Positions 1 through 9,189 of a stretch of 64,000 nucleotides of DNA are shown here, in pieces (the stretch's first letter is position 1; the number at the start of each line of letters is the position of its first letter). Position numbers and translations under genes: made by a program. The stretch is taken from the NCBI GenBank assembly GCA_017400455.1, contig JAFPTC010000018.1:1-64000 (forward strand), written 5' to 3'. The stretch is from Prevotella sp. (GTDB lineage: Bacteria; Bacteroidota; Bacteroidia; Bacteroidales; Bacteroidaceae). The notes beneath the pieces were generated by a model, which made no database searches, was not told where the DNA came from, and was given only the letters and a program-made list of their open reading frames with translations.

Positions 1-1466
1 AGCTGGAAGGCTTGCTCCATGTGGCGCTCGTAGTTCTGCGTGGAGCTGCTGGTCTCGTGGTGCATGAGCAGCTTCACGCCCTTCTGATGGGCGTAGTCGT
101 TGAGCATCTTCAGGTCGAAATCGGGATAAGCCGTCTGGAAGTCGAACACATCGCGCTTCCACATGTTGGCCCAGTCCTCCCAGCCCACGTTCCAGCCCTC
201 GACGAGGACTTCCTGCAAGCCGTTCTTGGCAGCAAAGTCAATGTAGCGCTTCACCTTCTCGTTGTTGGCGGCGTGGCGGCCGTTGGGCTTGGCCTTGCTC
301 CAGTCGATGTTATCGAGATAGATGCTGGGGAACTCGTCGGTGTAGTTCCAGCTGGACTTGCCCACAATCATTTCCCACCAGACGCCACAGTATTTCGTGG
401 GATGAATCCACGACGTGTCGTCAAGGGCGCAGGGCTCGTTGAGGTTGAGGATGAGATTCGACGAGAGCATGTCGCGGGCATCGTCGCTGACCATCACCGT
501 GCGCCAGGGCGTGTGGCAGGGTGTCTGCATGGCACCCTTCAGTCCCGTGGCGTCAGGCGTCAGATGGCTGACGAAGGTGAAGGGCTTGGGCAGCGGACTG
601 CGGGCGGGCTGCGGGTTGGGCGTATAGGCATTGCTGGAGCCGCGCAGCTCGGTGGTGAAAGCCTTCGTCTGCTCGTCCACCAGCTCCAGGTGCATGGTGG
701 CATAGTCGGCGCAGGCAGCCTCATGTATATTAATGTATAGGCCGTCCTGGCTCTTCATCTGCAACGACGTCTGTACGCCGGTGGGCGAGAAAACAGCCAC
801 TGAGGAGTTGCCCCAGTTCACGGCTTGCTCCATTCGTCCGCGAATCTCGCTAAGCTTCGACTCCTGCGTCTCTTGCTCTTGGGTGTCGTAGTCGCCAGGC
901 AGCCACCAGGCGGTGTGATCGCCGGCCATGGCAAACTCGGTGCGTTCCTCCTGAATGAGGAAATAGTTCAGCTCGGGCTGCTGCGGAAATTCATAGCGCA
1001 GACCGATGCCTTCGTCATAGACACGGAAGCGGATGGCGATGCGGCGCTGGTGGTGCTGAGGCTGGAGCAGCTGTCCGGGAGCGCCCTTGGGCGGAGCGCT
1101 GCGCCATTGTTGCGACAAGGTAGCAACATACTCCGTATAATGGTTGCGGATGTCGCGGCTCTCGCCCCACACGGGCTGCCACGTCTCGTCGAAAGTCGAG
1201 GTCTGCTCGTCCACCAGCTGGAAGCCGGCCAGCAGGTCGCGCTCCTCCATTCCGAAGGAGGCATGCTTGTCGCGAGCCAGCTCCAATCCCAGATGCGAGG
1301 GCAGCACCACGGCCCTGTCCTTGTACGTCATCTCGTAGGTGGGGCGCCCGTCGCCATCGACATAGAACTTCAGCTTGACCTGTCCGTTGGGCGAAGCCAC
1401 CTCGGCTGCCGTGGCCATCAGTGGAGCCAGCAGCAGGCCCGATAAAAACATCTTCCTATTCATCAT
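1..1466 (-). CDS. GH97 family glycoside hydrolase (SusB-like alpha-glucosidase), C-terminus cut by window edge
   Basis: Open from the ATG pair at 1466/1463 to the left edge with no stop, so about 488 N-terminal residues are present. A signal peptide (MMNRKMFLSGLLLAPLMATA) precedes a typical GH97 N-terminal beta-sandwich starting SPNGQVKLKFYVDGDGRP. The (beta/alpha)8 barrel carries the family motif LLMHHETSSSTQNYE near the edge. GH97 enzymes such as SusB hydrolyse alpha-linked glucose from maltodextrins in the periplasm; some members are alpha-galactosidases, and the residues that separate inverting from retaining types lie partly beyond the window. The start codon directly abuts the stop of the DUF362 gene (TAA then ATGATG), so it is very probably co-transcribed with malQ and DUF362 from the operator-bearing malQ promoter. 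The starch context favours an alpha-glucosidase. Confidence 0.9.
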   Translation of the reverse strand, partial: MMNRKMFLSGLLLAPLMATAAEVASPNGQVKLKFYVDGDGRPTYEMTYKDRAVVLPSHLGLELARDKHASFGMEERDLLAGFQLVDEQTSTFDETWQPVWGESRDIRNHYTEYVATLSQQWRSAPPKGAPGQLLQPQHHQRRIAIRFRVYDEGIGLRYEFPQQPELNYFLIQEERTEFAMAGDHTAWWLPGDYDTQEQETQESKLSEIRGRMEQAVNWGNSSVAVFSPTGVQTSLQMKSQDGLYINIHEAACADYATMHLELVDEQTKAFTTELRGSSNAYTPNPQPARSPLPKPFTFVSHLTPDATGLKGAMQTPCHTPWRTVMVSDDARDMLSSNLILNLNEPCALDDTSWIHPTKYCGVWWEMIVGKSSWNYTDEFPSIYLDNIDWSKAKPNGRHAANNEKVKRYIDFAAKNGLQEVLVEGWNVGWEDWANMWKRDVFDFQTAYPDFDLKMLNDYAHQKGVKLLMHHETSSSTQNYERHMEQAFQ

Positions 1467-2486
1467 TTATTCGTCGATATTGATAAGTTCATACTTCTTG
1501 GTTCCCAAGCCTATCTTCTCGGCCCAATCGATGGTGTGGGTGCCGTGGCGGCTGTTGATGCGCTCTTTCAGCGGAGCGTTGTCGTTGTCTTCCGAGGGCT
1601 GCATGTTGAAAATGATGTCGACGCAAGCCTGGTCGAGGGCTACGGGGTCGAGCGAAGCCAGGATGCCATAGTCCTTCAGGCGCACAGGCTCGGGCTGGTC
1701 AACGCAGTCGCAGTCAACGGTCATATTGTTCATCACGTCAATATAGACTACGCGCTCTCCACGGCCGAAATAGTTATGAACGGCCTGGGCGGCAGCAGCC
1801 ATTGACTCCAGGAATCCGTCCTGGTTCTCTACGTGCTCCCACAGTCCTTCCACCACTTGCTGGTAGCCGGCAGTGTGGATGTTAGCCTTACCGTTGGCCG
1901 ATGCCACGCCAATGCTGGCGTTCTTCAGCACGCCGCCGAGTCCGCCCATCGGGTGTCCCTTAAAGTGAGCCAGATTAATCATGAAGTCATAGTTCTTCAG
2001 GTGCGAGCCTACGATGTCATACTTAATGTTCGTCGTATCCTCCACGGGTATCTGGAACTCGCCCTCCTCGTCCATCAAGTCCACGTTGAAGCGAGGCGAG
2101 AAGCCGTGGTCGCGAATCACCTGCCAGTGGTCCTCAAAGGTCATGCGCTTGCCCTCGTAGGCGGTGTTGCACTCAACGATGGTGCCTCCCACCTCGTCCA
2201 CCAGCTGTCCTATCAGCTCAGGCTTCAGATAGTTGGGGTTTCCGGCCTCGCCAGTAGAGATTTTCACGGCCACGCGGCCTTGAGCCTCGCGGCCAAGGGC
2301 GTGGTAGATTTTCACAAGCGACTCCGGGCTGATGTCGCGAGTCACGTAGACTTTTGCAGACGTGTTCATGCTGTCTTCTGTTTGTTGATTTTCATTTGCA
2401 GCCTGGGCTGCGTTCTTGTTCCCGCACGACGTGCACATCAGCACGCCAGCCAGCAGCAGCGCTGCCATTGTAAAACACTTTCTCAT
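1467..2486 (-). CDS. DUF362 domain lipoprotein
   Basis: 339 residues. The N-terminus MRKCFTMAALLLAGVLMCTSCG is a lipoprotein signal with lipobox TSC|G, so the protein should be membrane-anchored, facing the periplasm or outside. The rest matches the DUF362 family: a GNPNYLKP segment, the signature INLAHFKGHPMGGLGG near the middle and DPVALDQACVDII near the C-terminus. The molecular function of DUF362 proteins is not established; some relatives carry ferredoxin-type cysteine clusters, but no CxxCxxC cluster is visible here, only an isolated CDC. It lies 25 bp downstream of malQ and abuts the GH97 start, so it is embedded in a starch-degradation operon. I do not assign an activity. Confidence 0.88.
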   Translation of the reverse strand: MRKCFTMAALLLAGVLMCTSCGNKNAAQAANENQQTEDSMNTSAKVYVTRDISPESLVKIYHALGREAQGRVAVKISTGEAGNPNYLKPELIGQLVDEVGGTIVECNTAYEGKRMTFEDHWQVIRDHGFSPRFNVDLMDEEGEFQIPVEDTTNIKYDIVGSHLKNYDFMINLAHFKGHPMGGLGGVLKNASIGVASANGKANIHTAGYQQVVEGLWEHVENQDGFLESMAAAAQAVHNYFGRGERVVYIDVMNNMTVDCDCVDQPEPVRLKDYGILASLDPVALDQACVDIIFNMQPSEDNDNAPLKERINSRHGTHTIDWAEKIGLGTKKYELINIDE

Positions 2487-2511
2487 ATCCTTATTCGTTA
2501 GTTTGGTATGC

Positions 2512-4887
2512 TCATTTACGTCCGCTGGTAGTAATCAGGTCCTCAATCTCCTCGTTGAAGTCGTCGGCAGCCAACAGCTGCTCGATGGTGAGGTGCATGC
2601 GATAGCGCCAGTAATGGCGTGGATTAGCGGGAATGTTGATGCGCTCGGCATTCTGGTCGGGCAGGCGCAGACGCTCACTGATACTCAGCCAATCCTGCAA
2701 GGAGATGAGGCAGAGCATGCTTGGCGATGTGAGGTGGCGGCTGACGATGTCCTTAGCCAGCCATCCAGGCAGCGGATGGGGAGCAGCATCACCGCGATAG
2801 AGCATCGTGGCGTAGTAATCCTGCGTGCGGGCCTCGTCCTCGTCCCACCACTGGCGAAGGGTGCTCATGTCGTGGGTAGAGATGGTGGCCACCGAGCGAT
2901 AGGGATTGCGGCTCAGATGGCCGAAACGCACGGCCGGGTCCTTCGGCATGGACTGAATCTCCAATGAGAGGATGCGCAGCTGGTTCATCACCCAGGGCAC
3001 GCAGTCGGGCACCATGCCCAGGTCTTCTGCGCAGCAGAGCATGCGCGTAGCCTGCGTCAGACGGGGCAGTTTCTTCATGGCCTCCTGATACCAGAACTGG
3101 TTCATGCGGCGGTAGAAGTAGTCGTTATAAAGGTTCCAGAAGCGCTGTCGCTCGTCTTCGGTAAGCAGCGACTGAAACTCGGGCAACTTCGGAGCGTTGA
3201 TGCGCGGATGCCAAGCATTCTCGGGCCGCTTGTGGTCTTTCAGGAAGAGTTCCTCGTGGAAGGGCACGCCGTATGCCTCCACCTCCTCACGGGTCATGGG
3301 CAGCGAGGGCTGGAACTGGCCGTAGAGGCCGCTCTTCTCGGGCATGGGAATCTCCCAGATGCGGAAGAAGCCCAGCACGTGGTCGATGCGGTAGGCATCG
3401 AAGTATTCGGCCATCTTGCGGAAGCGGCGCACCCACCACTGACAACCGTCCTTCATCATTTCGTCCCAGTTATAAGTGGGGAATCCCCAGTTCTGGCCGT
3501 CCTCGCTGAAGGCGTCGGGCGGTGCTCCTGCTTGTCCGTTCATGTTGAAGTAGCGCGGCTCGGCAATGACGTCTACGCCGTCGCGATTCACGCCGATGGG
3601 GATGTCGCCCTTCAAGATGACGCGATTGCTGCGGGCATACTCATGGGCAGCGTGCATCTGGGCGTCCAAGTGGAACTGCACGAAGTACCAGAAGGCAGCC
3701 GTGCCCTGCTTGTCGCGATTGACGCAGAACTGGGCGTATGGCTCCAGCCATTCGTTGTTGGCCTCCATGAAGCGCTTGTAGGCTGCCGTGCGCTTGGTCT
3801 TGGTCCCCTCCTGGGCAAACAGCTCGCGCAGGTAGTCCATCTTTGCCTGGAACATGCGCTCATAGTCTATCTGGGGCAGCGCGTTCAGCTCCTGCCTCAT
3901 CTGCTCAAAATACTGCCTTCGGCCTTCATCCTTCAGCTGGGGCAGCTGGCGCAGGTCCATGTACTGCGGATGCAGGGCATAGATGCTGATGGCGTTGTAG
4001 GGATAGCTGTCTTGCCACGTGCCCGTCTGGTTGGTATCGTTGATGGGCAGTATCTGCAACACGCGCTGCTGCGTCCGTGCACACCAGTCTATCATCATCT
4101 TCAAGTCGCCGAAGTCGCCCACGCCAAAGCTACCCTCCGAGCGGAGCGAGAACACGGGGATGACGGTGCCCGCCGCCTTCCACGGATAGACGGGGAAGAA
4201 GGCCTGGGGCAGTTCATAGACGAACACATCGCCTTTCTGGACCCCTACGGCAGGGAGTTCGACGAAGCGGTTGTCGCCCGTTTCCCAAATCTCCTCGCCC
4301 GTATTCCTCTGAATGATGAATTTAAACTCAAAGCGGCCCGGCAGGCGGTCGCCGTCAAGGCTGGCCACCCACTCGTGACATTCGTGCTCGGCCATGGGCA
4401 GGGCATTATCGACATTCCACCCACCGAGATAGTGGGGCGCCCCAACGAGTGCCAGGCGTTCGTTCTGCCTCAACTGCGGGGCGCGTACCTTCAGCCTGAC
4501 GGTACGCTGATATTCCGTTTTCGTGCTCAGCTGACGCTCACGGGCCATGACGCAGTCGGTGAAGGCCGAGGAATAGAGATAGGAGTCCTCGGGAATGTCA
4601 ATCCAGTGGTCATATACCACGTAGCGGCTGCCCGTCTTTGCGGCCAGCTCCAGCCGATGGGGCTCCACCAGCCATTCGTGGCGTACAATTTCCTTGTCTT
4701 TCAGCACGCTGTAGTAGTAGTCGAAGAACGTGCCAGGCTCGCCCTTCCAATCCAGCTCGCAGGTCCAGAAGGCTCCGTCGTTGGTATGCATCTCATGGGC
4801 CGTCGTGTGACCCTTCTCATCCAGAATGTTCAATGATAGGCGCTCTCCGAAAGCAGAGCGATACTCCATGTTGAAGAAAAGTTTCAT
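2512..4887 (-). CDS. malQ: 4-alpha-glucanotransferase (GH77, amylomaltase) with N-terminal CBM20-type domains
   Basis: 791 residues, no signal peptide, hence cytoplasmic. It transfers glucan chains between malto-oligosaccharides and releases glucose. The first about 250 residues form two starch-binding CBM20-like beta-sandwiches (second with GGWNVDNALPMAEHE), as in plant DPE2 and Bacteroidetes MalQ. The GH77 barrel follows, with PIGVNRDGVDV, the nucleophile Asp in YRIDHVLGFF (about residue 500), the acid/base Glu in CCAEDLGMVP (about 619) and STHDMSTLRQWW (about 671). Start chosen at MKLFFNMEYRS, which begins the first CBM20 domain. It heads the operon malQ-DUF362-GH97. A TACTTTTG -7 box at 4918-4925 and a LacI-type palindrome at 4981-4996 lie upstream. 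Confidence 0.96.
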   Translation of the reverse strand: MKLFFNMEYRSAFGERLSLNILDEKGHTTAHEMHTNDGAFWTCELDWKGEPGTFFDYYYSVLKDKEIVRHEWLVEPHRLELAAKTGSRYVVYDHWIDIPEDSYLYSSAFTDCVMARERQLSTKTEYQRTVRLKVRAPQLRQNERLALVGAPHYLGGWNVDNALPMAEHECHEWVASLDGDRLPGRFEFKFIIQRNTGEEIWETGDNRFVELPAVGVQKGDVFVYELPQAFFPVYPWKAAGTVIPVFSLRSEGSFGVGDFGDLKMMIDWCARTQQRVLQILPINDTNQTGTWQDSYPYNAISIYALHPQYMDLRQLPQLKDEGRRQYFEQMRQELNALPQIDYERMFQAKMDYLRELFAQEGTKTKRTAAYKRFMEANNEWLEPYAQFCVNRDKQGTAAFWYFVQFHLDAQMHAAHEYARSNRVILKGDIPIGVNRDGVDVIAEPRYFNMNGQAGAPPDAFSEDGQNWGFPTYNWDEMMKDGCQWWVRRFRKMAEYFDAYRIDHVLGFFRIWEIPMPEKSGLYGQFQPSLPMTREEVEAYGVPFHEELFLKDHKRPENAWHPRINAPKLPEFQSLLTEDERQRFWNLYNDYFYRRMNQFWYQEAMKKLPRLTQATRMLCCAEDLGMVPDCVPWVMNQLRILSLEIQSMPKDPAVRFGHLSRNPYRSVATISTHDMSTLRQWWDEDEARTQDYYATMLYRGDAAPHPLPGWLAKDIVSRHLTSPSMLCLISLQDWLSISERLRLPDQNAERINIPANPRHYWRYRMHLTIEQLLAADDFNEEIEDLITTSGRK

Positions 4888-4917
4888 CGTGTAAGGTTTT
4901 TATTTGTTTTATTTGTA

Positions 4918-4925
4918 CAAAAGTA
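4918..4925 (-). promoter_or_regulatory. malQ promoter -7 box
   Basis: TACTTTTG on the minus strand matches the Bacteroidetes -7 consensus TAnnTTTG. No clear -33 TTTG lies at the expected distance, which fits an activator-dependent promoter. The centre of the upstream palindrome (4987.5) is 62.5 bp from the first T of this box. Confidence 0.7.
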
Positions 4926-4980
4926 GTGTTTTTTTGCCATTCTGCCACGCCCCACACGGGCAAAACGAACGGCAATAACG

Positions 4981-4996
4981 CGCAAACGTTTGCATC
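4981..4996. promoter_or_regulatory. LacI-type operator in the malQ/GH43 divergent region
   Basis: Core GCAAACGTTTGC (4982-4993) is a perfect palindrome; on the minus strand it reads GATGCAAACGTTTGCG. The same core recurs at 39971-39982 and 48918-48929. The fixed 62.5-bp spacing to the malQ -7 box, shared with the other sites, points to malQ as target. The distance to the divergent GH43 -7 box is 55.5 bp. Confidence 0.8.
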
Positions 4997-5018
4997 CGAA
5001 AAAATATATCCCCGCAAA

Positions 5019-5050
5019 TTTGGCCAATATCAATTCTTTTCGTAATTTTG
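5019..5050 (+). promoter_or_regulatory. Promoter of the GH43 gene
   Basis: TTTG at 5019-5022 and TAATTTTG at 5043-5050 are separated by 20 bp, a full Bacteroidetes -33/-7 pair. It lies 40 bp before the ATG at 5091. Confidence 0.7.
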
Positions 5051-5090
5051 CATAAGAATAAAACTTTACCAACTATTGAAGACAACATTC

Positions 5091-7964
5091 ATGAAGAAAA
5101 CGACTCTCATGGCACTGCTGCTGCTTGCCTCAGCCGTGCTCAATGCCCAGCGACCACGCCGCGAGTACACGCCGTCGCCCGTCAAGGGCACCGTATGGAA
5201 CCAGCCAGGCAACGCCAACCCCTTCATTCCTGGCTATTTTGCCGACCCCACCATCCGTAAGTTCGGCGACAACTACTATCTCTATGCCACCACCGACGGC
5301 ACCGGCAACGGCTACGGCCCGGCGCAGGTGTGGGTGAGCCGCGACTTCGTGAACTGGAAGAACATCGTCATGAACTGGCCCACCACCGAGGTGGTGTGGG
5401 CACCCGACGTGGTGCAGCAAGCTGACGGCAAGTATCGCTACTTCTACTGCGAGCCGTGCGTCATCAGCATCGGCGAGAGCGCTTCGCCCGTCGGCCCCTG
5501 GACCAACATTCTGGGCCGCGAGGATGCCGTGATGGTGCCCGACCGTTATGTTCACAACGCCATCACCCTCGACCCCCAGCTCTTCCGCGACGACGACGGC
5601 AGCGAGTACCTCTATTTCACCACCTGGGGCATCTACAACGGTTTCGGCTGTGGCGTGGCCAAGCTCAACCCTCACTCAAAGGCTTCTGAACTCAAAAACC
5701 TCCGTGACGCCCGCAGATGGAACGAGGCTCGCCCCTACCCCATTGCCGCCGACTCGTTTTTCAGCGAGAAGCGCCTCATCCCCAACACCGAGCTGAAGGA
5801 CATTTTCGAGGCGCCCTTCGTGTTCAAGCGCAACGGCATCTACTATTTCACCTACAGCAGCGGCTCTTGCCACACCGACACCTATCGCGTGCAATATGCC
5901 ACGTCGAAGGTGGGGCCCATGGGACCTTTCGAGTATAAGGGCGAGCTGCTCACCACCAACGAGGATCACACCGTCCACGGCCCTGGCCACCACAGCATCC
6001 TGGAGCAGGACGGCCGCTACTACATCGTCTACCACCGCCACAACATCCAGAAGTCCGTCCACGGCTTCAACCGCCAAGTGTGCATCGACGAGCTGCAGTT
6101 CGATGCCGCCGGCAACATCCTGCCCGTCGTGCCTACCCACAACGCCGAGAACGTAGACATCTTCAAAGCTCATACTTCAAAACGCAAATCTCATTCCTCC
6201 GCCAATCTGGCCTTCGGCGCCAAGGTGACGGCCAGCAGCTACTACGACGACGAGTTCAAGCCCGAATATGCCGTTGACGACAACAATGCCACGCTCTGGA
6301 AAGCCCGTCATGGCAACTGGGACGGCATGGCCCAACATGCTGCCGCCCGACACGACGAGTGGTTACAGATAGACCTGGGCAAGCCCCAGAAATTCAACGA
6401 GGTGTGGACGCAGTTCGAGTATGCCACCTTCTTCTACCAGTACAAGATTGAGACCTCGCTCGACGGGAAGAGCTGGACGCTCTACGCCGACCGCACGGCC
6501 AACACCATGCAAGGCTCGCCCATGATCGACCGTGGAAAGGCCAAGGCCCGCTTCCTGCGCATCACCATCACTGACACGCAGAAGAATGGCCACATGCCCG
6601 CCCTGTGGAACGTGAAGGTGTGGAAGAAAGCGCCCCTGCTGCCCACCACCGATATGGAGAGCAACGACGGCTATCCCGGCATGCACCAGCAGGATGTCAA
6701 GCCTGCCGAGCGCCATGCCGACGCCATGCAAATCAACGTCGGCCAGCTGGCCAATGGCCATCAGCAGCCCTTCGACGTGACCGAGGTGAAGGCTGGCGCC
6801 ATGACCTTCAAGGCCAACAAGCTCATCCGTGCCCGCGTGAAGGACGGCCGCTGGGCCCTGTTCTTCAACGGCACTCAGCAGCTCACGAGCCAGCAGCCCC
6901 TGCCAGCCGATTTCAGCTATAACGCGCCCTATACCATCAGCGCCTGGGTGCTGAGCACCAAGGTGGGTCCCGTGGCCACTGTGGCCTCGCTCACCACCTC
7001 GCGAGCCGACCTGGCCACCACCGAGTTCCGCCTGGGCAACGACCCGCAGACGGGCCTGGCCAATCACAACGGCTCCTTCGAGAGCTACGGACTGCCCCAG
7101 CTGATTAAAGACGGACAGGGCCACTGGCAGTTCTGGGTGCTCACCTTCGACGGATGGAAGGAGCGCGCCTACCTGAACGGCCAGCTCGTTCACGAGCAAA
7201 ACAACTTCCTCATGCTCCGGCCCGAAGGCCACATCACCATCGGGGCCGACGGCGCTGGCTCGAACAACTTCATGGGCTACATCAGCTCGCTCAGCATCAG
7301 CCCCACGTCCACATCGGCCCAGGAGGTGCTGCGCCTCTACGACGCCACCAGCGCTTCCAATATTCCCTCGCTGGGCGACGACGACTTCGAGGAAATTGAC
7401 CCCGACAGCAAGTTCGTGCTCTCGCCCGACATGAAGCCCGTCTGCGAGCAGCGCGAAGAAATGACGCTCTCCACGCAGAGTGCCGACTTCAACGACGACC
7501 CGCTGCACAACGGCGGACAGATTCTGAAGGAGGTGGAGGGCGACTTCGTGGCCATGGTGCGCCTGAGCGACATGGAGGGTCTGCGCCAGCACAGCGTGAA
7601 GAGCTACAACGAGGGCGGCCTGCTCATCATCTCCCCCTCTACGGGAGGGGACTGGGGTGAGGCATACCAGATAGGCGTCTTCCCGCTCTACAACTGCGGC
7701 AACATGCTCACGCGCCTCAGCCGCCACGGCCGTCCGCAATTTCCCAACTACAAGGGCTACAACCCCGACCCGCTGATGCAGTTCGAGCGTCGCGGCCAGC
7801 AGCTCTTTGCCCGCACCAGTCGCGACGGCGTGACCTGGGAGAACATGCCGGGCTCGCCCATGGAGGTGCACAGCCCCAAGCTGCAAGTGGGCGTCTACCA
7901 GACCACCTACAGCGCCACCCCCTCGTGGGTGAAGCTCAGCGACTTCGTCATCTACCAAAAGTAA
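5091..7964 (+). CDS. Multidomain GH43 glycosidase with discoidin-type CBM and LamG-like domains
   Basis: 957 residues from the ATG at 5091 (MKKTTLMALLLLASAVLNAQ, signal peptide); an in-frame TTG lies 15 bp upstream. The GH43 five-bladed propeller spans roughly residues 30-350, with the general base Asp in YFADPTIRKFGDNYY, Asp in WAPDVV and the acid Glu in DIFEAPFVF. It is followed by an F5/8-type (CBM32-like) domain (about 365-510, NLAFGAKVTASS...WLQIDLGKPQKF), a concanavalin/LamG-like domain (about 590-750, YTISAWVLS) and a C-terminal beta-sandwich like that of beta-xylosidases (about 780-957). Likely substrate is arabinoxylan or arabinan; specificity cannot be read. An apparent repeat-derived insert, SPSTGGDWGEA, sits in the C-terminal domain at 7630-7662. 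The CapA-like gene follows 43 bp downstream. Confidence 0.92.
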   Translation: MKKTTLMALLLLASAVLNAQRPRREYTPSPVKGTVWNQPGNANPFIPGYFADPTIRKFGDNYYLYATTDGTGNGYGPAQVWVSRDFVNWKNIVMNWPTTEVVWAPDVVQQADGKYRYFYCEPCVISIGESASPVGPWTNILGREDAVMVPDRYVHNAITLDPQLFRDDDGSEYLYFTTWGIYNGFGCGVAKLNPHSKASELKNLRDARRWNEARPYPIAADSFFSEKRLIPNTELKDIFEAPFVFKRNGIYYFTYSSGSCHTDTYRVQYATSKVGPMGPFEYKGELLTTNEDHTVHGPGHHSILEQDGRYYIVYHRHNIQKSVHGFNRQVCIDELQFDAAGNILPVVPTHNAENVDIFKAHTSKRKSHSSANLAFGAKVTASSYYDDEFKPEYAVDDNNATLWKARHGNWDGMAQHAAARHDEWLQIDLGKPQKFNEVWTQFEYATFFYQYKIETSLDGKSWTLYADRTANTMQGSPMIDRGKAKARFLRITITDTQKNGHMPALWNVKVWKKAPLLPTTDMESNDGYPGMHQQDVKPAERHADAMQINVGQLANGHQQPFDVTEVKAGAMTFKANKLIRARVKDGRWALFFNGTQQLTSQQPLPADFSYNAPYTISAWVLSTKVGPVATVASLTTSRADLATTEFRLGNDPQTGLANHNGSFESYGLPQLIKDGQGHWQFWVLTFDGWKERAYLNGQLVHEQNNFLMLRPEGHITIGADGAGSNNFMGYISSLSISPTSTSAQEVLRLYDATSASNIPSLGDDDFEEIDPDSKFVLSPDMKPVCEQREEMTLSTQSADFNDDPLHNGGQILKEVEGDFVAMVRLSDMEGLRQHSVKSYNEGGLLIISPSTGGDWGEAYQIGVFPLYNCGNMLTRLSRHGRPQFPNYKGYNPDPLMQFERRGQQLFARTSRDGVTWENMPGSPMEVHSPKLQVGVYQTTYSATPSWVKLSDFVIYQK

Positions 7965-8007
7965 TGGCGTGTCTCGATGCTTGAAAAAGGATAAAACGAA
8001 TTAACTA

Positions 8008-9177
8008 ATGAGAAAGAACCATCTTCCCACCATCCTACAGTCGTTCCTGCTGGCCTTTGCCTTTGGCTCGTGCTACGCGGCCGCCAACCGGCAGATGCCA
8101 CCCGAGTCGGAAGACTCCATAGCTGTGCAGCCCCGCGAGCACCGCCTGAGCCTGCTCTTTGCCGGCGACCTGATGCAGCACGGGCCGCAGATAAAGGCCG
8201 CACTGCAGAAGGACGGCAGCTACAACTACGACGAGTGTTTCGCCCAGGTGAAGCAGGAGATTGAGCGCGCCGACGTGGCCATAGGCAACTTCGAGGTGAC
8301 GCTGGGCGGCAAGCCCTACACCGGCTACCCGCAGTTTCGCGCACCCGACGACTACCTGCGCGCCTGCATCGATGCGGGCTTCGACGTGCTGCTCACGGCC
8401 AACAACCACTGCCTGGACAGCCGCCGGCAGGGACTGGAGCGCACCATCATGATGATGGACTCGCTCGGCGTACCCCATCTGGGCACCTATGTCAACGAGG
8501 CCGTGCGCGACAGCACCTACCCCTTCCTCCTCGAACGCAACGGCCTGCGCGTGGTGCTGCTCAACTTCACCTACGGCACCAACGGACTGCCCCTTGAGCA
8601 TCCCAACGTGGTGAACCTCATCGACACCGTGCAGATACGCTCAGACATAGCCAAGGCGCAGCAGATGCACCCCGACGTGATCATCGCCCTGCCCCACTGG
8701 GGCATAGAGTACCAGCAGTTGCCGTCGCCCCAGCAGCGCGAGCTGGCCGACTGGCTCATGGCCAACGGCGTAGACCACGTCATTGGCGGCCATCCCCACG
8801 TGGCGCAGCCATTAGAGCTATCGGCCGACAGCCTCCACCTGGTGGCCTGGTCGATGGGCAACGTGGTGAGCAACCAGTCGAAACCCAACACCTATGGCGG
8901 CTACTTCGTGCGCCTGGAGCTGCTGAAGCGCGACACGCTGGAAAACGGCACGCCGCGCCCCCACGCCCAGACGCGGCTGAGCGACTGCGGCTACTGCCTG
9001 TACTGGGTGAGCCGGCCGGCCGACAACAACTTCCGCCACAACTATCGCATCATGCCCATCGACGTGGCCGACTCGGTGCTCACGGGCATGGAGCAGAAAA
9101 ACCGCTACGCCATTCGGGCCAGCATGCGCCGGCTGATGGAACGCCACGCCAAGGGCGTCAGAGAATATTCTTTCTAA
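8008..9177 (+). CDS. CapA family protein (calcineurin-like, poly-gamma-glutamate type)
   Basis: 389 residues with an N-terminal hydrophobic segment (SFLLAFAFGSCYAAA) that may be a lipoprotein or secretion signal. It carries the CapA/metallophosphatase motifs in order: FAGDLMQHGP, AIGNFEVTLGG, LLTANNHCLDS, ALPHWGIEYQ and VIGGHPHVAQPLE, which together supply the predicted metal ligands. CapA proteins were first described in poly-gamma-glutamate capsule synthesis, but most Bacteroidetes members stand alone, as here, and their substrate is unknown. No TAnnTTTG box is seen in the 43-bp gap after the GH43 gene, so read-through from that gene is likely. The gene ends in a convergent junction full of CACGTG palindromes. 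Confidence 0.9.
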   Translation: MRKNHLPTILQSFLLAFAFGSCYAAANRQMPPESEDSIAVQPREHRLSLLFAGDLMQHGPQIKAALQKDGSYNYDECFAQVKQEIERADVAIGNFEVTLGGKPYTGYPQFRAPDDYLRACIDAGFDVLLTANNHCLDSRRQGLERTIMMMDSLGVPHLGTYVNEAVRDSTYPFLLERNGLRVVLLNFTYGTNGLPLEHPNVVNLIDTVQIRSDIAKAQQMHPDVIIALPHWGIEYQQLPSPQQRELADWLMANGVDHVIGGHPHVAQPLELSADSLHLVAWSMGNVVSNQSKPNTYGGYFVRLELLKRDTLENGTPRPHAQTRLSDCGYCLYWVSRPADNNFRHNYRIMPIDVADSVLTGMEQKNRYAIRASMRRLMERHAKGVREYSF

Positions 9178-9189
9178 GGGAAAAATTGC

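Noticed and set aside
5019..5050. GH43 gene as a member of the LacI regulon
   Set aside because: The palindrome-to-box distance is 55.5 bp, not 62.5 bp, and the promoter has a good -33 box of its own; not excluded but not supported.
6363..7958. 531-codon minus-strand frame opposite the GH43 gene
   Set aside because: Composition typical of antisense GC-rich frames; no start signal or family.
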